Below, in pieces: positions 7,437 through 17,270 of a stretch of DNA of 37,484 nucleotides. Origin of the DNA: Candidatus Moranbacteria bacterium RIFCSPHIGHO2_01_FULL_54_31 (GTDB taxonomy: Bacteria > Patescibacteriota > Minisyncoccia > Moranbacterales > UBA1568); assembly GCA_001784695.1 (NCBI GenBank), contig MFRV01000034.1, positions 6,642 through 44,125 of the forward strand. The letters are read 5' to 3'. The stretch's first letter is position 1. Every line of letters begins with the position of its first letter. The translations under genes were made by a program, and so were the position numbers. Below the pieces are notes generated by a model, which worked only from the letters and a program-made list of their open reading frames with translations, did no database searches and had not been told where the DNA came from.

Positions 7437-8351
7437 ATGCAAACACTCAAGCTCTGGCGTACATTCAAAGAAGGCAAAGAAAATTTTCGCCGCAACGGCT
7501 GGCTGACGTTCGCGACGGTCAGTATCCTGACGCTATCGCTCTTCATTGTGAGCCTTTCATTCCTGCTCGGGCTGACGACGCATCTGATACTGGAGAACCT
7601 GCGCGACAAGGTGAGTGTGAGCGTGTCGTTCAATCCCGATGTGACGGAAGGTAGGATCTTCGAGATCCGAGACGAGCTGTCGAAATACAAGAAAGAAATC
7701 GCTTCGGTGGACTATATCTCCCGCGACGATGCCCTGAAGCAATTCCTCGCCGAGAGCGGCAATGATCCGGTAATCGCCAAGGCCATCGAGGAAATCGGGG
7801 AGAATCCGCTCCTCGCATCGCTCGTCATCAAGGCGGTGACGCCTGAGGACTATCCGCTCATCGTGGAGCAGATCGAAGGATCGACATTCCAGAACGATAT
7901 CAGTCGCATCAACTATGCCAAGAACAAGAAGATTTTCGAGCGGCTTGATTATATCAACAAGACGACTGAGAAAACCGGTATCGCGCTCGGGACTATCTTC
8001 ATCTTCATCGCTATCCTCATCACCTTCAACACGATCCGCATCACGATCTATTCCCATCGCCAGGAGTTCGAGATTATGCGCCTGGTGGGAGCGTCCAATA
8101 TCTATGTGCGGATGCCGTTCGTCTTCGAAGGGGCGCTCTATGGCCTGGTCGCGGCGGTTGTGACGGCGATATCGCTTTTCGGCATCGCCTACTATATCGC
8201 TCCGCTGACCCAAGGGGCTCTGCCTCAGGGCAACTTTATGAATCTGTATATCGCCTATTTCTGGCCGGTGTTCGGAGGATTGATCCTACTCGGCATCACG
8301 CTCGGCGTGCTGAGCAGCGCCATCGCCATCCGCCGCTATCTCAAGGTCTAG
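7437..8351 (+). CDS. ftsX: Cell division protein FtsX (permease)
   Basis: Four-TM FtsX-like protein directly downstream of ftsE. Confidence 0.92.
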   Translation: MQTLKLWRTFKEGKENFRRNGWLTFATVSILTLSLFIVSLSFLLGLTTHLILENLRDKVSVSVSFNPDVTEGRIFEIRDELSKYKKEIASVDYISRDDALKQFLAESGNDPVIAKAIEEIGENPLLASLVIKAVTPEDYPLIVEQIEGSTFQNDISRINYAKNKKIFERLDYINKTTEKTGIALGTIFIFIAILITFNTIRITIYSHRQEFEIMRLVGASNIYVRMPFVFEGALYGLVAAVVTAISLFGIAYYIAPLTQGALPQGNFMNLYIAYFWPVFGGLILLGITLGVLSSAIAIRRYLKV

Positions 8352-8362
8352 AGCCATTTTTC

Positions 8363-8391
8363 TTGACCAGAAGCCTCTTTTTCGCTAGGAT
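8363..8391 (+). promoter_or_regulatory. Putative tRNA-Gln promoter
   Basis: TTGACC-N17-TAGGAT. Confidence 0.5.
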
Positions 8392-8416
8392 AGGGGAGTG
8401 CTTTTTGAGTTGAAGT

Positions 8417-8482
8417 ATGAATCAAGAATGGCGAATTATGACTTTAAATCATGATTCCTGATTCAAAATTCATGATTCTTGC
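8417..8482. repeat. Iterated GATTC/GAATC-word repeat element, copy 1
   Basis: …AATCATGATTCCTGATTCAAAATTCATGATTCTTG…; related sequence at 16965-17010 and 17535-17635. Confidence 0.6.
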
Positions 8483-8487
8483 ATTTT

Positions 8488-8561
8488 GGGGAGTAGCCAA
8501 GCGGTAAGGCAGTGGGTTCTGGTCCCACCATGCGAAGGTTCGATCCCTTCCTCCCCAGCCA
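8488..8561 (+). tRNA. tRNA-Gln (anticodon CTG), CCA encoded
   Basis: TGGGGAG…CTCCCCA acceptor, anticodon arm GTGGG-TTCTGGT-CCCAC, T-arm GAAGG-TTCGATC-CCTTC. Confidence 0.93.
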
Positions 8562-8648
8562 TCTCTTTCGCCAAGGCTTCAGGATGGCTTTGCTATTTTT
8601 GAGTCTTGGCGGAAATATTAAGTGAGTATCAGGTATTCCATAGCTTCT

Positions 8649-9176
8649 ATGACTTCAGATACTCTCATTCTCGTTGATGAACATGACCGGCCGATCGGAG
8701 AGGAAGAGAAACTGCGGGCTCACGAGCTCGGCCTCCTGCATCGGGCTTTTTCCATCCTCGTTTTCAACTCCCGAGGCGAATTGATGCTGCAGCAAAGAGC
8801 GCTCGGAAAATACCATTGCGGCGGGCTGTGGACCAATACCTGCTGCAGCCATCCTCGTCCAGGCGAAACGACGCTTGCCGCGGCTCTCAGGCGCCTTCAG
8901 GAAGAAATGGGCTTCGACTGCGAACTCGAAGAAGCGCTCGAATTCATCTACAAGGTGGATTTCCCGAACGGTCTCACCGAACACGAATACCTTCATATCT
9001 TCATCGGTCATTATGACAAGGATCCGGTCATCAATCCCGAAGAGGCGGCTGATTTCCGCTGGATATCTATCGAGGCACTCAGAAAAGATATCGCGGATGA
9101 CCCGGAAAAATACACCTATTGGTTCCGCTTGGCGCTGGATAAGCTCATAAGCAGAGGCCTGCTCCCGAAGCGATAG
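8649..9176 (+). CDS. idi: Isopentenyl-diphosphate delta-isomerase, type I
   Basis: Nudix-type IDI motif GGLWTNTCCSHPRPGE and EHEYLHIF; an upstream GTG start at 8622 is possible. Confidence 0.9.
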   Translation: MTSDTLILVDEHDRPIGEEEKLRAHELGLLHRAFSILVFNSRGELMLQQRALGKYHCGGLWTNTCCSHPRPGETTLAAALRRLQEEMGFDCELEEALEFIYKVDFPNGLTEHEYLHIFIGHYDKDPVINPEEAADFRWISIEALRKDIADDPEKYTYWFRLALDKLISRGLLPKR

Positions 9177-9254
9177 GGAAGGCGCCGCGTGTCTGATAAC
9201 GCTTGCTTCACGGATATGATTGATGTACTTTAGAAGCATCTATCACTCATCCGT

Positions 9255-10373
9255 ATGCCATCACCATTGTTGAAAGAAAAATCGCGGAAGCTGCTCTCGG
9301 CTGCCGGTATCACCATAAATGGCGACCAGCCGTATGACATCGTCATTCACGACGAGCGTCTGTATCGGCAAGTCTTTCTGGGCGGGTCGCTGGCTTTGGG
9401 TGAGGCCTATATGGACGGCTGGTGGGACGTGGAACGCTTGGACAAATTTTTCACGAAAGTGCTCGCAGCTGGTCTGCGTACGAAGGTCGGCCGGTTCCGC
9501 AGTGTGCTTCAGAGCGCTGCTCATATCCTGTTCAACCGGCAGTCTATAAGGAGAGCTTTCGAAGTAGGGGAGCGCCACTATGATATCGGCAATGATCTGT
9601 ACGTCGCGATGCTCGACAAGCGGATGACGTATACCTGCGGATATTGGGATAAGGCGAATACGCTCGATGAAGCGCAAGAACACAAGCTCGATCTGATCTG
9701 CCGGAAATTGGGATTGCGTCCCGGCCAGAACATTCTCGATATCGGCTGCGGCTGGGGGAGTTTCGCCAAGTTCGCGGCTGAAAAATACGGGGTGTCGGTA
9801 ACGGGCGTGACGATTTCCAAAGAGCAGGCTGCCCTGGCGCGGAAGCTCTGCGAGGGTTTGCCGGTGGAGATCATCCTGACGGATTATAGGAACATCGAGG
9901 GGATGTTCGACCATATCGTGTCTGTCGGAATGTTCGAGCATGTCGGCTACAAGAATTACCGGACCTATATGGAAGTAGCGGAGAGGCACCTGAAAGACGG
10001 CGGACTATTTCTTCTGCATACGATAGGCGGCAACACATCGATAGTCGCCACCGACCCCTGGATAGACAGATATATCTTCCCCAACGGGATGCTCCCGTCG
10101 ATCAGGCAGATAGGCGGCGCTATCGAAGGGCTGTTCGTGATGGAGGATTGGCACAACTTCGGTCCGGACTATGACAAGACCCTGATGGCGTGGCATCGCA
10201 ATTTCAATGAGCATTGGCCGGAGCTGCAAGCCGCCTACGACGAGCGTTTCTTTAGGATGTGGAATTATTATCTCCTCCTCTGTGCAGCTTCTTTCCGGGC
10301 GCGGCAGAACCAGCTGTGGCAGATCGTCCTATCGAAAAAAGGCGTGCCCGGCGGCTATACAACGGTGCGCTAG
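9255..10373 (+). CDS. cfa: Cyclopropane-fatty-acyl-phospholipid synthase
   Basis: YTCGYW, LDIGCGWGSFAKFAAEKYGVSVTGVTIS, GMFEHVGYKNY. Confidence 0.92.
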   Translation: MPSPLLKEKSRKLLSAAGITINGDQPYDIVIHDERLYRQVFLGGSLALGEAYMDGWWDVERLDKFFTKVLAAGLRTKVGRFRSVLQSAAHILFNRQSIRRAFEVGERHYDIGNDLYVAMLDKRMTYTCGYWDKANTLDEAQEHKLDLICRKLGLRPGQNILDIGCGWGSFAKFAAEKYGVSVTGVTISKEQAALARKLCEGLPVEIILTDYRNIEGMFDHIVSVGMFEHVGYKNYRTYMEVAERHLKDGGLFLLHTIGGNTSIVATDPWIDRYIFPNGMLPSIRQIGGAIEGLFVMEDWHNFGPDYDKTLMAWHRNFNEHWPELQAAYDERFFRMWNYYLLLCAASFRARQNQLWQIVLSKKGVPGGYTTVR

Positions 10374-10388
10374 CCGAGAGCGGTATGA

Positions 10389-11546
10389 TCAGAAAGATAG
10401 TTCGCTGTCCGCTTCAATCTTATTCTTCTTGACGGAGAGGCTGACGCTTTCTTTGTCGAGTATTTTCGCCTCCTCCGCTTCTTTGCGTGCCGGAGAGGGG
10501 AGAACGGCGAGGATATTTCTGAGCGCGATGCCATCGACCTTGAGGACGGATTCCCATTTGTCGAGCGGCTCGAGAATGGCTTTCAATTTCTCCGCATCGT
10601 ATGTGTAGGTTTTGCGGAGCGATTTGCCGATGATGCCTTGGTCATCGAACACGCGATCCACGCCTTCCTGTTCCATATACTGGAGGATGAGCGCCTGCAG
10701 CTTCACGAGGCGCAGTTTTTCTTCGCCCAGTTTTCCTTTCAGGTCGAGGTACTCGCCGATCGCCTGCTTCACTTCCTCGGTTTCCACTTTGTGCGTCTCG
10801 GCGAATTTGTGTTTCCAGAGCGGACAGATCTTCTGATAGCCGCACCAGTCGCAGAGCGGGGAGAGAATAGGATCGAATTTTTCTTCCTCGATTGATCTGA
10901 TGACATCGAGAAAAGTCTTTTCCAGGCTTTCGAGCTGCTCCTTTGTGCGCGCGGAGGAGAGCTTCACGCCGTGCTTCAGGTAGTAGAGGCTGACGGTGAT
11001 CTTGTCGAGGCGGTCGATTTCTTTGGGATAGCGGGCAAGGAAGGCCTTGAGATAGATGGAAAGTTGGATGTCATTGTCGACTTTGTCCTGCGACGGCATC
11101 TTGCGAGTCGTCTTGTAATCGATGATCTCGTAGCCGTCCGCGGTCTTGTCGATGCGATCGATGATGCCGGAGACGATGTGTTTACCCGTCTCCTCGTTTC
11201 CGATTTCGATGGCGAAGCGGCTCTCCAGATCGACGATAGTGTAATCGGCCATCTTGTTGTGGGCGTAGTAATTCTGGAGGATGGTCACGCCCTGGGTGAA
11301 GGCCGAGCGCTCCTCCATCTCGTTTTCGTAGACCTCGCTATTCCAGCCTTTGGCGAAGTAGTCGAGCGCCTGCTCCAGGCTGGGAGCGAGAAGCGCCGGC
11401 GTATGGACGTATTTCAGCACGGAGTGGATGAGCGTACCGAAGACCGCCTCTTTGGATTTGGGCTCTTTGATCTTGTCTATTTCCCGGAATTTGTATTTCA
11501 GGTGGCAGTTCTGGTAGGTATCGAGGGTGGAATAGGATATGCGCAT
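10389..11546 (-). CDS. RecB-family PD-(D/E)XK nuclease with C-terminal cysteine cluster
   Basis: STLDTYQNCHLKYKF, GTLIHSVLK, IIDYKTTRK (D-YK), CDWCGYQKICPLW. Start placed at MRISYST; the ORF track extends further upstream. Confidence 0.85.
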   Translation of the reverse strand: MRISYSTLDTYQNCHLKYKFREIDKIKEPKSKEAVFGTLIHSVLKYVHTPALLAPSLEQALDYFAKGWNSEVYENEMEERSAFTQGVTILQNYYAHNKMADYTIVDLESRFAIEIGNEETGKHIVSGIIDRIDKTADGYEIIDYKTTRKMPSQDKVDNDIQLSIYLKAFLARYPKEIDRLDKITVSLYYLKHGVKLSSARTKEQLESLEKTFLDVIRSIEEEKFDPILSPLCDWCGYQKICPLWKHKFAETHKVETEEVKQAIGEYLDLKGKLGEEKLRLVKLQALILQYMEQEGVDRVFDDQGIIGKSLRKTYTYDAEKLKAILEPLDKWESVLKVDGIALRNILAVLPSPARKEAEEAKILDKESVSLSVKKNKIEADSELSF

Positions 11547-11625
11547 AGGTGAAAAGAGGGGAATATATCCTGTATTGTAGCAGAGAAGTTTGCCTGCGCC
11601 CATCTTGCCGATCCGGGCAATGGGA

Positions 11626-11654
11626 TTGACAAAATTGCTGTTTTGTGCTAAAAT
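11626..11654 (+). promoter_or_regulatory. Consensus sigma70 promoter of the GGDEF gene
   Basis: TTGACA-N17-TAAAAT. Confidence 0.8.
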
Positions 11655-11734
11655 GGTAATTGTACCTTCACAACTTTTGCTTTCTATTGTCGTTCCACCA
11701 AACCACATTTTTTTCTGAGTAGAGGAGAATTACC

Positions 11735-12532
11735 ATGTCAGCAATGACTGTATTACCCTGGCTTGTCGTTATCGCTGTGATGATAGTTGGCTGGATGATG
11801 TTTCGCAGTGCAGAGAAAAAAATCGTCTCACTCATAAGCGAAGCGGATATCACTGCTAAGAAAAATGAGCAATTGGACCAAGACAACAAGTTTCGCGTGG
11901 CTCAAGTCATCAAACAAGAAGCAGAACTCAAGGCGTTGAAAGCAGAGTTTAAAGCGAAGCAAGCGGAACTCGAAGCGATGGAGCAGATAGCAACGGTAGA
12001 TTCGTTGACCGGCCTGCAAAATCGTCACGGTTTGGAAACATTCTTAAACCGAACGGCCGACATCATTCGACGCGACTCGCATGACCTGGGAACCGATCGG
12101 AGAAAAGCTATCCATAATGCTGTAGTGCTCTTCATCGATCTGGATGAGTTCAAGGCAGTCAATGATACCCACGGTCATGATGTTGGTGATGAGCTGCTCT
12201 GCGCCTTCGCGTGTCTTCTGCTTGAAACATTCAAGCGACCTTCCGATCTTGTGTGTCGTTGGGGCGGAGATGAGTTCTGTATCATTCTTAACAAAATGAC
12301 CCTGGATGAAGCGTATAAGCTCGTCGCAATACTTGGGGAGAACATCGATAAACTCAACGAGGCGCGTACCCGCAAAGGTCTTTGTGTGATAAAGGCCAGC
12401 ACCGGACTTGGCGGAGCATTCGAACTTCGATCCGAGATGCCGATTGAGAAGATCGTAGACTCTTTCCGAGCAGCGATAAAACAGGCTGATGGAACTATGT
12501 ATGAAGTCAAATCGGCTTTGAGGGGAGGATGA
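11735..12532 (+). CDS. Membrane-anchored GGDEF-domain protein (putative diguanylate cyclase)
   Basis: TM, coiled coil, DSLTGLQNRHG, RWGGDEF; RPSD five residues before GGDEF matches the I-site RxxD; strong SD GAGGAG. Confidence 0.92.
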   Translation: MSAMTVLPWLVVIAVMIVGWMMFRSAEKKIVSLISEADITAKKNEQLDQDNKFRVAQVIKQEAELKALKAEFKAKQAELEAMEQIATVDSLTGLQNRHGLETFLNRTADIIRRDSHDLGTDRRKAIHNAVVLFIDLDEFKAVNDTHGHDVGDELLCAFACLLLETFKRPSDLVCRWGGDEFCIILNKMTLDEAYKLVAILGENIDKLNEARTRKGLCVIKASTGLGGAFELRSEMPIEKIVDSFRAAIKQADGTMYEVKSALRGG

Positions 12533-12558
12533 GCAGACAATAAAAAGCTCGATTGAAT

Positions 12559-12602
12559 AGCCGGAATATATTTTGCAATATCAATATATTCCGGCTTTTT
12601 TA
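12559..12602 (+). terminator. Intrinsic terminator
   Basis: AGCCGGAATATAT…ATATATTCCGGCT followed by a T-run. Confidence 0.9.
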
Positions 12603-12965
12603 TACCTTTTTATTTTTTTCGGAGACGGCTGCTGCGGGCAGGCCAGGGGGTAGTTATCATATACTGAAATAGTCCACATTTTTTATCGTTCTCTAGGTAC
12701 TCTCTTTCCATATGTAACGTCGTCTTATGTAACTTATGCGACATTACTCTCATATAACAAGGCTGGCAATGCGGATGCCTGATACTGCCCCGCATATCCT
12801 CCGCAATGACCGCGTATATTCGCGTCTGCGGCGTTTGAAATAATTGCGGGTACATCTATGTATCTGGGAAACGGATCATCTGCCCCGCTCTCGTCTGGCT
12901 CGACAGATTCTCAGGAGCCGCTGATTTTTCAGACCTCTTTATAAACAGCGACGCCCAATAAGAAT

Positions 12966-13002
12966 GACTCCCCTGATTTTCCGCTTCGGCATCAGGGGAG
13001 TC
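12966..13002. terminator. Intrinsic terminator downstream of zwf, possibly bidirectional
   Basis: 12-bp perfect stem GACTCCCCTGAT…ATCAGGGGAGTC. Confidence 0.65.
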
Positions 13003-13030
13003 TGGAGTCTATTTTTTCCTATCAGATATG

Positions 13031-14371
13031 TCAGTATATCTGCAGGATTTTTTCACGCACCGGAGCGATCAGCCGGAGCACCGAGTCTATCAATTTCCAG
13101 GACAGCGCGATCTCTTTGGCATTGAGGAAAATCCCCTGGTCGCGATGGAAAAAATCATGCAAGGCATTCTCATACGGATCTTTGAAGAGGCGCGCATTAT
13201 CCAAGAACCCGAAACGCAGATCTGTCGGATGCACGGATTTTTTTTGGGAATCGAATTCCGAATTCAGGCGCAGGCGGATGTCATTGTCCGGCTGGATATT
13301 GATATGGAATGAATTCTGCGCGAGCTGATGATTCATCTCGTCCCAGAGCGAGTATTCCTTTTTTCTGAAGAGGATAGTGATGTCCGTCGAACGGCTTCCC
13401 ATTTTCTTGCCGGATGCAACGGTGATCGGCACCCCGCGCCATCTCGGCGTATCTATTTCCAGGCAGAGCGCAGCCGATGTCTCTGTCAGCGACTGCGGGT
13501 CGACGAACGCTTCCTCGTGGTAGCCGCGATACTGCCCTATCCGTATATTCTCGATCCCCTGGCCTCCGAAGAGGCGCAGGCGGCGGAACACTTGTATCTT
13601 TTCCTGGTGGATCGAGGCGGCTTGCAGGCTCTCCGGCTGATCCATAGCGGTAAAGGCGAGCAATTGGAGCGCGTGATTCTGCAGCATATCGCGGATCGCT
13701 CCGGACTGCTCATAATACTGGCCGCGCTTGCGGATACCGGCGGTCTCATTGATCGCGATATCGATGCGCTCGATGTGGCGCGCATTCCAGACCGGCTCGA
13801 ATATGGGATTGGCGAAGCGGAGCGCCAAGAGGTCCTGCACCATCCCTTTGGCCAGATAATGATCGAGGCGATAGATCTGCTCTTCGTTGAAGGAGCGCGC
13901 GAGTACCCGGTTGATCTTCTGTGCTGATGGGCCGTCGAAACCGAACGGTTTTTCTAGCGCGATGGCGCATTCACTATCGATCAGATCATTTTTCATCAGT
14001 CCGCCGACGATGTTCCGGATCAAAGTATGATCCATAGGCGTAGCGAGATAGAACGAGAGTCTGCCGGCGTGCTCTGTCGCGGTGAGCTGCGTGAGATGCT
14101 TCTTCAGATGAGCGATGCTTGCCTGGTCATACGCGCCGCTGACGTAGGAGCAATGTTTCAGAAACTTCTCCACGTCATCTGCTGCAGCATTCTTTTTCTG
14201 CCCTCTGATCGCATTATGGATCAGCGTGCGGAAGGCTTTCTCATCGAGCGGTGTGCGGGCGAATCCGATGCAGCGGAGCTTTTCTCCGGCCTGGAACAGG
14301 TCGAACAGAGCCGGATAGAGCTTTTCTTTCGCCAAGTCCCCTGATGCGCCGAACAGGATGAGTGTGTGCAT
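13031..14371 (-). CDS. zwf: Glucose-6-phosphate 1-dehydrogenase
   Basis: GASGDLA, ALEKPFG, RLDHYLAKGMVQDLLALRFAN, IRDMLQNH. Confidence 0.93.
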   Translation of the reverse strand: MHTLILFGASGDLAKEKLYPALFDLFQAGEKLRCIGFARTPLDEKAFRTLIHNAIRGQKKNAAADDVEKFLKHCSYVSGAYDQASIAHLKKHLTQLTATEHAGRLSFYLATPMDHTLIRNIVGGLMKNDLIDSECAIALEKPFGFDGPSAQKINRVLARSFNEEQIYRLDHYLAKGMVQDLLALRFANPIFEPVWNARHIERIDIAINETAGIRKRGQYYEQSGAIRDMLQNHALQLLAFTAMDQPESLQAASIHQEKIQVFRRLRLFGGQGIENIRIGQYRGYHEEAFVDPQSLTETSAALCLEIDTPRWRGVPITVASGKKMGSRSTDITILFRKKEYSLWDEMNHQLAQNSFHINIQPDNDIRLRLNSEFDSQKKSVHPTDLRFGFLDNARLFKDPYENALHDFFHRDQGIFLNAKEIALSWKLIDSVLRLIAPVREKILQIY

Positions 14372-14394
14372 AGAAACAATATGAAGTATGAGGG

Positions 14395-15648
14395 CTACGG
14401 CAGGTAGTTATTCGGATTGACGGTCGCACCGATCGGGATCCAGAGATTTTTGACGACTTTGGATTGGACGAGTTCGAATGACTTGGATGAGAATACCGAG
14501 AAATGTACATGCGGCCCGGTCGAATAGCCCGTGCTCCCGACAGCGCCGATCTTCTCGCCCGCATCGACCTTCTCCCCCTTGCTGACGGATTGCGAACTCA
14601 TATGGCCATAGAGGGTGATGATACCGTTGCCGTGATCGATCGCCACCCATTTGCCATAGGCATAGCGGCCATTGTTGCCGACGCCGACGACCTTGCCGCC
14701 GAGAGACGCGTAAATCGCTGTGCCGCTCGGAGCGCTGAAGTCGATGCCATTATGTTTGCCGGATTTGTAGGCCGATTTGGAGAACTTCGTCTTGCCGTAT
14801 CCCTGGCTCACCGTGAATTTTTTGAGCGGATACGCGAGGAGGCCGCTCTTGAACGCCGGCATATCTTTCAGGTTCAGCCCGTCGAGTTTGCCGGCTTCCA
14901 ATTCCTCGATTTCGCTCTCGATCTCATCGCGCTGTTTCTGCAGCTCATCGACGAGGTTATCATATTTGTTCACTTCGGCTTGCGTCTTGGCCAAGAGATT
15001 CGCTTTGTTGTCCTTGGCGCTTTCAAGATAATCGTTGCGTTCGGTGAGCTGCGTGTGAAGAGTATCCACTTCTTTCTTTTTCTCTTCCAGCGCGACACGC
15101 TCCCCGATCAGGCTGTCGCGGAGCGTCTTGATCGAATCGAGCAGATCGCTGATCCGGTCGTTCACTTCCGTGTTCCAGCCTTCCTGGTTGAAATACGCGA
15201 GCGCCTCATCGGAAGAGAAGATGAGCGTTGCGGCGCTGCCGGAATAATCGCTCTGGTAAGCGCGCATCAGTTCCGAGAGCATCTGCTTCTGCCGATTGAC
15301 GGTAGATTCTTTTTCTGCGATGCGCGCGGACAGGCTCGTGATATCTCCCGCCAGATCATCAATTTTCTGTTTGTTGAGATTGATCTCGAGCTCGAGCTTG
15401 TTGGCTTGCGCCTCGAGGGACTGGATCTGATCGGAGAGCGCCGATCCCTGGTGCTGTTTCAGGGCGAGGATCTGTTTGGCGGCTTTTATCTGGGCAGTGA
15501 GCAGCGCGTACTTATCCTCGAGCTTCTTTTTGCTCAGAGTGGCGATGCTGTCGCTCGCCGCTTGGGAAAAAGCGATATATAAAGCGCCGGCGCACAGAAG
15601 CGCCACCAGAAAAAGGCTTGTTTTGAGGTTTTTGTTTTGCTGCAGCAT
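14395..15648 (-). CDS. Murein hydrolase activator, coiled-coil plus M23 peptidase domain (EnvC/NlpD-like)
   Basis: N-terminal signal, long coiled coil, HNGIDFSAP and GPHVHFSV zinc motifs. Confidence 0.88.
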   Translation of the reverse strand: MLQQNKNLKTSLFLVALLCAGALYIAFSQAASDSIATLSKKKLEDKYALLTAQIKAAKQILALKQHQGSALSDQIQSLEAQANKLELEINLNKQKIDDLAGDITSLSARIAEKESTVNRQKQMLSELMRAYQSDYSGSAATLIFSSDEALAYFNQEGWNTEVNDRISDLLDSIKTLRDSLIGERVALEEKKKEVDTLHTQLTERNDYLESAKDNKANLLAKTQAEVNKYDNLVDELQKQRDEIESEIEELEAGKLDGLNLKDMPAFKSGLLAYPLKKFTVSQGYGKTKFSKSAYKSGKHNGIDFSAPSGTAIYASLGGKVVGVGNNGRYAYGKWVAIDHGNGIITLYGHMSSQSVSKGEKVDAGEKIGAVGSTGYSTGPHVHFSVFSSKSFELVQSKVVKNLWIPIGATVNPNNYLP

Positions 15649-15685
15649 AATGGTCCTTCCATTATACCACAGCCGAAATAGGGCT

Positions 15686-17245
15686 TTAAGAAAGCCGTTT
15701 TATGGAATTCTCGAGCCGTTTCAGGCTTTCTTCCTTGCCCAAGACCCAGGCGATTTCAAAGGGCGAGGGCGAGCGTTCGGCGCCGGTGAGCGCCACGCGG
15801 AGCGGCCAGAGCAGATCGCCCTTCCTCTCCCCTGCCGCTTCGAGCAGTATCTTTTCCAAGATTTCTTTCTTGGACCACTCGAGATCGTTCAGATCAGAGA
15901 GGATTTTTTCAGATTTTGTAAGCGCCTCCCTGGTCATATCCGGCGCATTCCCCTTCCAGTGGAGCAGCCCGGTGTCGTATGAGAGCTCGGCAGCGAAGAA
16001 AAACGGATTGTTCTCGCCGATGTCGGAGAGTTTCGCCAGACGCTCGCGCTCGATCGAGAGCACTCTTTTCAGATATTCCTCCGAGCGCATCGCTTCCGGC
16101 GCGGCGGCGATGAGCGTTTTCTCCAGGAACCCTCCTGTAGAAATTTTCTCGTACAATTCGTCAACGGGAAGTCTCTTGATATATTCCGCGTTCATCCAAT
16201 CGAGTTTCTGCAGATCGAAGACAGCGCCCGCCTTGTGCACATGGCCGAGGTCGAACGCCTGCACAAGCTCATCGAGCGAGAAAATTTCCTGCACGCTGCC
16301 CTGCCCCGGATTCCAGCCGAGGAGCGCGATGAAGTTAATGAGGGCCTCTTTGAGGTAGCCTTTCTTCAGATATTCCTCGACGGAGACATCGCCCTGGCGC
16401 TTGGAGAGCTTGCTCTTGTCCGGATTGAGGAGGAGCGGGATATGTGCGAACTGCGGCATCTCCCAGCCGAAGGCCTCATAGAGGAGAATATGCTTGGGCG
16501 TCGATGGCAGCCATTCTTCGGCGCGGATGACGTGGCTGATGCGCATCAGATGATCATCGACGACATTGGCGAGATGATACGTCGGAAATCCGTCCGATTT
16601 CACGAGCACCTGGTCATCGATATCCTGCGTGCGGATCCTCACCTCGCCGCGCACGAGATCGGCGAAGACGACATCGCCGTGCTCCTCCAAAACGTTCAGA
16701 CGGATCACGCAGGGTACGCCGCTGGTCACTTTCTGTTTTCTCTCATCGGCCGCCAGAGACAAACAATACTTATCATATTTCGGCGCCTGCTTATTCTTCG
16801 CCTGAGCTTCGCGTACTTCTGTCAGACGCTCCGCCGAACAGAAACAGTGATAGGCTTTGCCGCTAGCGATCAATTCATCGGCGTATTGTTTGTAGATATC
16901 CAGGCGTTCGGATTGGATATACGGCCCAAAATCACCACTTTCAATGATACCCGGATAACTTTTTGATTCTTTAGTTTCCTGATCCCTGATTCCTGATCCA
17001 TGATTCTTCTTCAAGAACACGCCTTCATCGGGGGTCAGCCCCGTCTCGTCTAGGCTTTGGATAAGGCTCTCGATCGCCCCCGGCACGAAGCGGCTCTGGT
17101 CGGTGTCTTCGATGCGCAGGATGAATGTCCCGCCGTGCTTTTTGGCGAAGAGATAGTTGTAGAGGGCGGTGCGCAGGCCGCCGATATGGAGATAGCCAGT
17201 CGGCGATGGCGCGAAACGGACGCGGATTTTTGAGGTATTGGTCAT
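15686..17245 (-). CDS. gltX: Glutamyl-tRNA synthetase
   Basis: HIGG motif, IEDTDQSRF, KLSKRQGDVSVEEYLKKGY. Confidence 0.94.
   Translation of the reverse strand: MTNTSKIRVRFAPSPTGYLHIGGLRTALYNYLFAKKHGGTFILRIEDTDQSRFVPGAIESLIQSLDETGLTPDEGVFLKKNHGSGIRDQETKESKSYPGIIESGDFGPYIQSERLDIYKQYADELIASGKAYHCFCSAERLTEVREAQAKNKQAPKYDKYCLSLAADERKQKVTSGVPCVIRLNVLEEHGDVVFADLVRGEVRIRTQDIDDQVLVKSDGFPTYHLANVVDDHLMRISHVIRAEEWLPSTPKHILLYEAFGWEMPQFAHIPLLLNPDKSKLSKRQGDVSVEEYLKKGYLKEALINFIALLGWNPGQGSVQEIFSLDELVQAFDLGHVHKAGAVFDLQKLDWMNAEYIKRLPVDELYEKISTGGFLEKTLIAAAPEAMRSEEYLKRVLSIERERLAKLSDIGENNPFFFAAELSYDTGLLHWKGNAPDMTREALTKSEKILSDLNDLEWSKKEILEKILLEAAGERKGDLLWPLRVALTGAERSPSPFEIAWVLGKEESLKRLENSIKRLS
16965..17010. repeat. 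GATTC-word repeat element, copy 2, inside gltX
   Basis: Plus strand TTGATTCTTTAGTTTCCTGATCCCTGATTCCTGATCCATGATTCTTC, encoding NHGSGIRDQETKESK on the minus strand. Confidence 0.55.
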
Positions 17246-17270
17246 AGCGGTTATTGGGATTTCAGAGCGG

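Noticed and set aside
12610-12855. 81-aa minus ORF with HCQPC motif
   Set aside because: Starts right after an in-frame stop with no SD or promoter I can recognise; the peptide looks somewhat protein-like, so left undecided and not called.
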